From: an uncultured delta proteobacterium
GTDB taxonomy: Bacteria > Myxococcota_A > Polyangia > Polyangiales > Polyangiaceae
Direction of reading: 5' to 3'
NCBI GenBank assembly: GCA_903858055.1
Contig: CAIOHM010000413.1
Coordinates: 1-8,365 of the forward strand
Length of the DNA stretch: 8,365 bases
Shown here: one piece after another, positions 1 to 5,469 of the stretch
Numbering within the stretch: the stretch's first letter is position 1
Layout of the letters: each line of letters starts with the position of its first letter
The notes under the pieces: model-generated
The model's input: the letters and a program-made list of their open reading frames with translations, nothing else
What the model was told of the DNA's origin: nothing
The model's database searches: none
Position numbers and translations under genes: made by a program

Positions 1-1
1 C

Positions 2-53
2 CTTGAACGTGCTCCACGAATTGACTGCTTGAACGTGCTCCACGAATTGACTG
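2..53. repeat. Perfect tandem repeat, two copies of a 26-bp unit
   Basis: Positions 2-27 and 28-53 are identical over all 26 bases. The repeat stops exactly at two copies: base 1 and base 54 do not continue the period. Each unit contains a small dyad, CGTG-CTC-CACG (8-18 and 34-44), and ends in TTGACTG. The second copy ends 19 bases before the ATG of the lipoprotein gene, so the repeat lies in its promoter or 5' leader. Two operator copies about 2.5 helical turns apart is one reading; a recent slippage duplication is another. The repeat is certain; its function is unknown. Confidence 0.95.
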
Positions 54-61
54 AGAGAGAA
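53..61 (+). promoter_or_regulatory. Purine-rich ribosome binding site of the lipoprotein gene
   Basis: The run GAGAGAGAA ends 11 bases before the ATG at 73. It is a weak, non-canonical Shine-Dalgarno but the only purine-rich stretch upstream. It directly follows the tandem repeat and supports the ATG at 73 as the start. Confidence 0.45.
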
Positions 62-72
62 CCACCGAACCC

Positions 73-1299
73 ATGAAGACCGCATCCATCCTCACCACGC
101 TCCTCGTTCCCTTTGCCACGGTTGCGGCCTTCGCGGTCGCCGGTTGCTCGGACCACGATCACGACCACGCGAGCGCGACCGAGCTCGTGGTCACCGTCTC
201 CGGCGAAGACACGGGCCGCGAGGGCTTTGCGTTCCCGCCGGCGAGCGCGGAGTCTGTGGCGTTCGTCGACGGCTGGTCGCTCACGTTCGATCACCTCGTG
301 GTGTCGATCGGTGAGGTGACGCTCTCCGACACGCCCGATCTCTCGCCGACCGATCAGTCGAAGACCGGCCCCGTCGTGGCCCGCGCGAAGGGCCCGTGGG
401 TCATCGACCTCGCGAAGCCAGGCACGAACGTCGAGCCGCCGCTCGCCACGAGCTCGTTCCGCACGCTCGGCGGCGACCACGGGGGCCCGACCGTTGGGCG
501 CGGGAGCGGCGAAGACAAGGCCGTGCGCCTCGTGACCTTCGAGAACCTCAACGTCGCAGGCAAGGACTTCGACCCGACCGTTCGCTATGCGCTCGGCTAC
601 AGCACGGTGCCCGTGAGCGCGGCGGCCACGAAGCTCAACGTCGTCGACGCCGAGACGACGGCGCTCGTGAACGAGATGCAGCAGCAGGGCGCGGTCATCG
701 CCTACGTGGGCAAAGCCACCTGGAAGGGCACGTCGTGCACGAGCTCGGACCCGGCCTACGATTGGTCGGCGTTTCCGAAGACGGTCTCCTTCAAGCTGCT
801 CTTCAAGACGCCCGTCGATCTCATCAACTGCCAAAACACCGACCTCGAGGGCAAGCCCTTCGACGGTGAGGAAAAACAGCGCGGCGTGCAGCTGAAGGCA
901 GGCGAAATGAACGTTCAGCAGCTCACGTTCCACAACGATCACGCGTTCTGGCTCACCGCCGACCACGAGGCCGCGGCACCGTTCTTCGACCAGATCGCGG
1001 CAGCGGCCAAGGCCGACGGCACCGTGACCCTCGCGGACCTCGAGACCGTCGATCCCACGGCGTTCAAAGACGGCTCCGGCAAGGCGCTCCCGTGGCGCAG
1101 CTGCCTCGCCTCGGTGCTTGCGCCCGCCGGTCAACGTCGCGTCGACACGAACGGCTTCGGCGCGTCGTTCGACCGCTCGAAGGGCCCGAAGGAGGCGCTC
1201 CGCAACTACGCCGAGGCGATGAGCTACGTGACCGCCGTGCAGGGGCACCTCAACGACGACGGCCTCTGCGCGGTGAAGCGCAACTACGATTCGCCCTGA
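73..1299 (+). CDS. Uncharacterised secreted lipoprotein with His/Asp-rich N-terminus
   Basis: I do not recognise a characterised family. The 408-residue product starts with a basic n-region (MKTAS), a hydrophobic stretch and a lipobox VAGC with Cys25, a clear lipoprotein signal. Ser at +2 argues for outer-membrane sorting if the E. coli Lol rule holds. Directly after the lipidated Cys comes SDHDHDH (26-32), alternating His and Asp like a metal-binding tether. A second His/Asp cluster is H287, D289, H290, D297, H298. Four more cysteines (222, 253, 344, 399) could form two periplasmic disulfides. The body is soluble, probably beta-rich (for example VDGWSLTFDHLVVSIGEV at 65-82), with no other membrane helix. 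It converges with the receptor kinase-cyclase gene, with 33 bp between stops, so the two do not share an operon. A role in metal binding or sensing is inference from composition only. Confidence 0.85.
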   Translation: MKTASILTTLLVPFATVAAFAVAGCSDHDHDHASATELVVTVSGEDTGREGFAFPPASAESVAFVDGWSLTFDHLVVSIGEVTLSDTPDLSPTDQSKTGPVVARAKGPWVIDLAKPGTNVEPPLATSSFRTLGGDHGGPTVGRGSGEDKAVRLVTFENLNVAGKDFDPTVRYALGYSTVPVSAAATKLNVVDAETTALVNEMQQQGAVIAYVGKATWKGTSCTSSDPAYDWSAFPKTVSFKLLFKTPVDLINCQNTDLEGKPFDGEEKQRGVQLKAGEMNVQQLTFHNDHAFWLTADHEAAAPFFDQIAAAAKADGTVTLADLETVDPTAFKDGSGKALPWRSCLASVLAPAGQRRVDTNGFGASFDRSKGPKEALRNYAEAMSYVTAVQGHLNDDGLCAVKRNYDSP

Positions 1300-1320
1300 T
1301 CCGGCACCGGCCCCACGCGG

Positions 1321-1351
1321 GCGCCTCGGGGGCTACTTCTCCTCGAGGCGC
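1321..1351. terminator. Hairpin between convergent genes, possible shared terminator
   Basis: Bases 1321-1332 can pair with 1340-1351: eight perfect pairs (GCGCCTCG with CGAGGCGC) plus four inner pairs, two of them G-U, around a 7-base loop. It starts 21 bases after the lipoprotein stop. The loop contains the stop codon of the opposing cyclase gene. There is no T-run on either side, so it is not a classical intrinsic terminator. On the minus-strand transcript the two wobble pairs become C-A mismatches, so it is stronger for the + transcript. Confidence 0.4.
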
Positions 1352-4300
1352 ACCGCGCGCCGGTCTTCGTCGCTCTCGAAGACGCCGTGCTCGACATGGC
1401 GCGCCCACCAGGCGATAGCCTTGTCGCTCGGGTCTTCCGCGGTGAGCTCCGCGAAGAGCGCGAGGCTCGCGCCGCGGTCTCCGCGCACGTGAAGCGAACG
1501 TGCCTCGGAGAAGCGCTCGCGCGACCGAACCTTGCCCGCGCGCCGCGCCTCGTGCTCGCTCGAGAAGAGCTCGATGAGCTCGGTCGTCTGCGTTTTCCCT
1601 TTCATCGCGAAGGTGCCGAGCGAGCGGCTCTCCTCGAGGATCGAAGGGTCGAGGGTCGTGGCGACCTCGCGGGAGACGATGAGCGACGCCCCGAGGCGCT
1701 TGGCGAAGCTCTCGAGGCGCGCGGCGACGTTCACGGCGTCGCTGATGACCGTGGCCTCGAAGCGTGCGGGCTCGCCGAGCGTCCCGAGGAGTGTGGGGCC
1801 GACGTGAATGCCGATGCCGAGGTCGAGGGTCTCGAGGCCCGGCGTGCTGCGAAGGGCTCGCTGCATGCGTAGCGCCGCGTGCACGGCGGAGGCCGGACCC
1901 GCTGGGAAGAGCGCCATCACCGCATCACCGATGTACTTGTCGACGAAGCCGCCGCCGGCGCGGACCTCGGGCGCGACGCGCGCGTAGCATTGGTTGAGGA
2001 GTGCAAAGACCTCGGTAGGTCCAAGCGACTCAGCGAGCTGCGTGAAGCCGCGCACGTCGGCGAAGAGCACGGCGAGGTCGTGCTCCGTGGTGTCGCCGAG
2101 GCGCACGTCGACGACGTTTTCGCGACCCAGGAGCGCGAGGCTCTCGCGCGGTACGAAGCGGCTCATGGCTTGGCTCGTGCGGCTCATCGTCACGTGGGTT
2201 CGAATGCGCGCGAGGAGCTCGGCCTTCGCGAAGGGCTTCGGCACGTAGTCGTTCGCGCCGGCCTCGAACCCCGCCACGAGGTCTTGCACGCGCGTCTTGG
2301 CGGTCAACATCAGCACGGGCAGCTCGCTCGCCGCGTGCACCTTGCGAAGCTCGCGGCACACCCCGTAGCCGTCGAGGCGCGGCATCATGACGTCGAGGAG
2401 CACGCCGTCGAAGGGCCCCGCGCGCTCGAGCTTGTCGAGCGCATCGACGCCGTCCACCGCCTCGACGAGCTCGAAGTTCAAGCTACCGAGTTGCATCTGG
2501 ATCACGCGTCGATTGACGGGGTCGTCGTCGGCGACGAGGAGGCGAATCTTGTCCCCAAGCGCGAAGTCCATGCTCGGGGGCGGTAGGCTCACCGCGCCGC
2601 TCTTCGGGAGAGCGGCCATGGTGGCGTCGCCCGCTTCGAGGCCGAGCGGCAGCGGGGCGGGCTTCGGTAGCGCGAGCGAGGGTGGCGGCACGGACGGCGC
2701 CGCGGTGTGCGTTACGACGATGGGCTTCGGGGGCACGAGCGAGGCGATGCGCCGCGAGGCGTCGACCTCACGCACCGGCGAGGAGACCGTGGCGAGCCCG
2801 CCTGGCGCCCCCGGCAACCGCATGACGACGACGGTGCCTTTGCCCTCCGCGGAGTCGATCGTGATCGTACCTCGGTGGGCGACGACGATGCGCTTGGCAA
2901 GCGCGAGCCCGATGCCGAGCCCTCCGGCTTCGCGCGTGCTCGATCCGTCACCCTGTTCGAAGCCGTCGAAGATCGCTGCGAGGCGCTCGGCTCCAATGCC
3001 GACGCCGGTGTCGCTGATCGCGAGTTCGACCTTGTCGTCGACGTTGCGGAGCTGCACCTCGATGCGCCCCTCGCGCGTGAATTTCTTCGCGTTCGAGAGC
3101 AGGTGCGCGACGGCCTGACGGAGGCGGGCCCCGTCGACGAGCGCGGCGCCGAGGCTCGCATCGGCGTGGAGCGAGATCGGCGCGCCCTCGCGTGGCAGGC
3201 TCGCGATCTCCTCGTGCACCAGGCGCGCGAGGTCCGTCGGTTGGGGCTCCACGACGAGGTCGCCGTTCTTGAGCGCCGCGAAGTCGACGACGGACGCGAC
3301 GATGGTGGCGAGCCGACGGCCCGAGCGCGTGATGGTCTCGGCGAGCTCGCGGTCCTCCGCCCCGAGCCGCCCCCGCTCGATGAGCGCCTCCGAGAGCCCG
3401 AGGATCGCGTGCACGGGCGTGCGAAGCTCGTGCGAGGTGTTGGCGAAGAACTCGTCTTTGAGGCGGTCGAGGCGTCGGAGCTCGCGGGCGGTCTTTGCCT
3501 GCTCCTCGATCGTCTGCTGCATCGCCGCCTGCGCCTCGCGGGTTTTGCGAAGGACCTCCTCTTGGAGCACCTTGATGCGATCGGCGAGGGCGAAGGAGAG
3601 GAGCAGCGCCTCGACGAGGGACCCCACTTGCTGCGCGTTCTCGGTGAACGCGTTCGAGGGCACGACGGCGTACTGGCGGAGGATCGCGAGGATCGTCCCG
3701 ACGAGGAACGCACCCCACGCGAGCAAGAAGAGCCCGCTCGTGCGGCTCCCGCGCCGCCAGCAAATCGTGCTCGCCGCGAGGACCAGGACGAGCCCGACGC
3801 CGATGATCGGCAGCTCGATGCGCATCACGCTCGAGTAGCCAAGGAGCGGGTAGAGGGCGGGGACGGCGATGATGCCGTTGCCGAGGAGCCGCAGCGTGCG
3901 GTCGAGGCGCGGGGTCTCGCGCGCCGTCGGGAGCATGCGCCGCGCGAAGGCGCTCGTGCCCGTGAGGGTCATCGCGATCACCACGACATGCAGGAAATCT
4001 GCAGCGCCGGGGTAGGGGACGAGGTGCTGGTAGGTGAGCCCGAGGTGCCCGGCCTGAAAGGTCGCGAAGCAGAGGAGGAACGCGACGTAGGCCGCGTAGG
4101 TCGTCGAGCGCGTGAGGATGGCGACCAAAAGGTTGTAAGCTGCAATCGCGAGGATCGCGCCGAAGTAGAGCGCCTCGATCGTGCCGTCGCGTCGACGGTC
4201 GGCCTCGAAGGCGCTCTGCGTGTGCAGCTCGAGCGTGAGCTGGTGAGCGGCGGTGCCGGTCACGCGGAGGTAGGCGGTGCCCTTCGTGCCCGCGGGGACC

Positions 4301-4746
4301 GGAAACGCCGCCGAGCGGTGGTCGATCGGCCATGCGTCACGGGGGACGTGATCGCCCGCGACGAGCGGTTCGCCCGAGCCCGGCAAAAAGAGCTCGGCCC
4401 GGTCGGTCTGACCGTAGTCGAGCAAGAGCACGAGCGGCTCGCGCGATCCGCGTGCGTCGTCGAGGTCGATGCGCACCCACTCGGCGCCGGTGCGGTAGCC
4501 GAAGTTCGGGTGGGCCTTTTTCGACGGCGCGAAGGCGAGCGCGTTGCGGTCGCGCACGTCGTCGACGCCCTGCTGCGCGGCGGAGTCGTACGCGAACTCC
4601 ACGTGGAGCCCGAGGTCGCGGCTCGTGAAGCCAGGGTCGAGCCGCAGCGGCGCGGACTCGGCGCGGGCCGCGGTGTTCGTGAGCGTCGTCGAGACGATGG
4701 CCGCGAGGGCGAGCGTCCGAAGCGTGCGCGAGAGCTCCCTCCACAT
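1333..4746 (-). CDS. 7TM receptor hybrid histidine kinase - receiver - class III adenylate cyclase
   Basis: This 1137-residue inner-membrane receptor is predicted to relay a periplasmic signal through phosphotransfer to cAMP synthesis. Domains: signal peptide 1-29; periplasmic 7TMR-DISMED2-like domain about 35-180; 7TMR-DISM helices about 190-390; coiled coil 390-430; HisKA with H439 in the motif SHELRTP; HATPase with N552, D579/G581/G583 and the G2 box GGLGIGLALAK from 608; Pro/Ala linker 650-730; receiver with D741/D742, phospho-acceptor D785, T815 and K837; cyclase about 865-1062. The cyclase keeps metal-binding D897 and D941, purine-selecting K937 and T999, and N1006 and R1010 of the transition-state pair, so class IIIb adenylate cyclase is predicted. 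A helical tail (1063-1137) matches that of the cyclase at 5470-7620. Start ATG has only a weak GGGGGT at 4758-4763, but the signal peptide begins right there. Kinase-receiver-cyclase fusions are known from cyanobacterial CyaC; the ligand here is unknown. Confidence 0.93.
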   Translation of the reverse strand: MWRELSRTLRTLALAAIVSTTLTNTAARAESAPLRLDPGFTSRDLGLHVEFAYDSAAQQGVDDVRDRNALAFAPSKKAHPNFGYRTGAEWVRIDLDDARGSREPLVLLLDYGQTDRAELFLPGSGEPLVAGDHVPRDAWPIDHRSAAFPVPAGTKGTAYLRVTGTAAHQLTLELHTQSAFEADRRRDGTIEALYFGAILAIAAYNLLVAILTRSTTYAAYVAFLLCFATFQAGHLGLTYQHLVPYPGAADFLHVVVIAMTLTGTSAFARRMLPTARETPRLDRTLRLLGNGIIAVPALYPLLGYSSVMRIELPIIGVGLVLVLAASTICWRRGSRTSGLFLLAWGAFLVGTILAILRQYAVVPSNAFTENAQQVGSLVEALLLSFALADRIKVLQEEVLRKTREAQAAMQQTIEEQAKTARELRRLDRLKDEFFANTSHELRTPVHAILGLSEALIERGRLGAEDRELAETITRSGRRLATIVASVVDFAALKNGDLVVEPQPTDLARLVHEEIASLPREGAPISLHADASLGAALVDGARLRQAVAHLLSNAKKFTREGRIEVQLRNVDDKVELAISDTGVGIGAERLAAIFDGFEQGDGSSTREAGGLGIGLALAKRIVVAHRGTITIDSAEGKGTVVVMRLPGAPGGLATVSSPVREVDASRRIASLVPPKPIVVTHTAAPSVPPPSLALPKPAPLPLGLEAGDATMAALPKSGAVSLPPPSMDFALGDKIRLLVADDDPVNRRVIQMQLGSLNFELVEAVDGVDALDKLERAGPFDGVLLDVMMPRLDGYGVCRELRKVHAASELPVLMLTAKTRVQDLVAGFEAGANDYVPKPFAKAELLARIRTHVTMSRTSQAMSRFVPRESLALLGRENVVDVRLGDTTEHDLAVLFADVRGFTQLAESLGPTEVFALLNQCYARVAPEVRAGGGFVDKYIGDAVMALFPAGPASAVHAALRMQRALRSTPGLETLDLGIGIHVGPTLLGTLGEPARFEATVISDAVNVAARLESFAKRLGASLIVSREVATTLDPSILEESRSLGTFAMKGKTQTTELIELFSSEHEARRAGKVRSRERFSEARSLHVRGDRGASLALFAELTAEDPSDKAIAWWARHVEHGVFESDEDRRAVRLEEK

Positions 4747-4757
4747 GCGACGAGCGT

Positions 4758-4763
4758 ACCCCC
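4758..4763 (-). promoter_or_regulatory. Weak Shine-Dalgarno for the kinase-cyclase gene
   Basis: On the minus strand GGGGGT lies 11 bases before the ATG at 4746. It is the only G-rich candidate, and a poor one. It is consistent with low expression of a large signalling protein. Confidence 0.3.
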
Positions 4764-4802
4764 GTTGCGATGGGCGTCACCTGAAGTTTCGATGACCGTC
4801 GC

Positions 4803-4817
4803 CGTCACGCCGTGACG
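4803..4817. promoter_or_regulatory. Perfect dyad CGTCACG-C-CGTGACG, candidate operator
   Basis: A 7-bp inverted repeat with a single central base lies in the 79-bp gap between the sirohaem gene and the kinase-cyclase gene, 8 bases after the stop of the former. Two further half-sites, GTCA at 4776-4779 and TGAC at 4793-4796, lie in the same gap, making four in about 40 bp. The one-base centre suits a protein-binding dyad better than an RNA hairpin, and no T-run follows on the minus strand. It could regulate the cyclase gene. No factor can be named from sequence alone. Confidence 0.4.
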
Positions 4818-4825
4818 CGGCTTCG

Positions 4826-5395
4826 CTACGAGCGATCCAGGCTCCGGGCCGCGAACTCGGCGAGCAGCTCGGGGAAGCGCGCATCCATCGGGGTGCCCGC
4901 GGCCTTCCAGCGCTTGCGAAGCTCGCGGGCGCGGGCGATCCACGTCTCGGCGGGCAGGGCGCTCTCGAGCACTTCGCGCAGGAGACGCGTGAGCGCCGGG
5001 GCTTCGCCGCCCGAGGCGATGGCGACGGTGAAGGGCGCCCGCCGCAGGGTCGACGCCGCGTAGGCCGTGGCGTTCGGGAGGTCGTCGATCGCGTTCACGA
5101 AGAGCCCGCGCGATCGACCGACTTCGGCGACGGCCGCTTGCACGCGCGAATCGTTCGTCGCTGCGACGACGAAGAACGCACCGTCGAGATCCGCGGCCTC
5201 GAACGCCCGCGCGCGGTGCTCGAGGCGCCGGTCGCGCGCGGCTTCGAGGAGTTCCACGGTGGCCTCGGGCGCGACGACGCGCACGCACGCTCCAGCCTCC
5301 GCCCACTCGAGCGCCTTCTTCGTGCCGACGGGGCCCGCGCCGACGACGACCACGAGGGCTCCCTCCGCCTTCAAAAAAACCGGAACGAGTGCCAT
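4826..5395 (-). CDS. sirC: Precorrin-2 dehydrogenase (CysG N-terminal / SirC / Met8 family)
   Basis: A cytosolic enzyme that oxidises precorrin-2 to sirohydrochlorin with NAD+, towards sirohaem, the cofactor of sulfite and nitrite reductases; family members may also insert the iron. The 189 residues match the N-terminal half of CysG without the methyltransferase half. A Rossmann fingerprint VVGAGPVGTKKA lies at 17-28, AATND at 78-82, and NAIDD at 101-105. D104 falls at the position of the catalytic Asp of CysG, and S128 in ASGGEAPAL aligns with the CysG phosphoserine. The dimerisation and small helical C-terminal domain follow. The start is supported by a strong GGAGGTG, though spaced 13 bases away. 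It lies 79 bp upstream of the kinase-cyclase gene on the same strand and could be cotranscribed with it. The divergent neighbour is the second cyclase. Whether it also has ferrochelatase activity cannot be told from sequence. A seven-T run sits in codons 6-8. Confidence 0.93.
   Translation of the reverse strand: MALVPVFLKAEGALVVVVGAGPVGTKKALEWAEAGACVRVVAPEATVELLEAARDRRLEHRARAFEAADLDGAFFVVAATNDSRVQAAVAEVGRSRGLFVNAIDDLPNATAYAASTLRRAPFTVAIASGGEAPALTRLLREVLESALPAETWIARARELRKRWKAAGTPMDARFPELLAEFAARSLDRS
5373..5379 (-). other. Seven-base homopolymer inside the sirC start region
   Basis: Seven consecutive A on the + strand read as T7 in codons 6-8 (Val-Phe-Leu) of the sirohaem gene. I noticed no comparable A/T run elsewhere in this GC-rich window. 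Slippage here would shift the frame near the N-terminus and abolish the enzyme; it is also a likely place for a sequencing error. As given, the frame is intact. Confidence 0.6.
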
Positions 5396-5469
5396 GACTT
5401 GCGGCTAGCACCTCCGGCGGCGTCCGGAATAGGCTTGGTCACGTACGCCCATGCCGGTACTTCTCGTGG
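5396..5469. promoter_or_regulatory. Divergent intergenic region between sirC and the second cyclase
   Basis: These 74 bp must hold start signals for both divergent genes unless promoters lie inside coding sequence. On the + strand TTGGTC (5435-5440), 17 bases and TACTTC (5458-5463) give a weak sigma70-like pair, which would place the transcript start at about the GTG at 5470. No convincing box was found on the minus strand. A GTCACG half-dyad at 5438-5443 resembles the arm of the dyad at 4803-4817. Confidence 0.35.
5409..5415 (-). promoter_or_regulatory. Shine-Dalgarno of sirC
   Basis: On the minus strand GGAGGTG lies 13 bases before the ATG at 5395. The match to the anti-Shine-Dalgarno is very good, but the spacing is longer than usual. 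No nearer in-frame start exists: a TAG lies between the site and the ATG in another frame, and the Rossmann domain starts a few residues after the ATG. Confidence 0.6.

Noticed and set aside
2..53. CRISPR-like repeats
   Set aside because: The two units abut with no spacer between them and there is no further copy or cas gene.
2707..4815. Open frame of 702 codons on the + strand, opposite the kinase-cyclase
   Set aside because: It lies antisense to a gene with clear domains. Its product is an Arg/Glu/Asp/Ala-rich low-complexity string with no recognisable motif, as expected where GC-rich third positions remove stops.
4803..4817. CRP/cAMP-receptor site
   Set aside because: The half-sites are not TGTGA-N6-TCACA; the arms are closer and in a different order.
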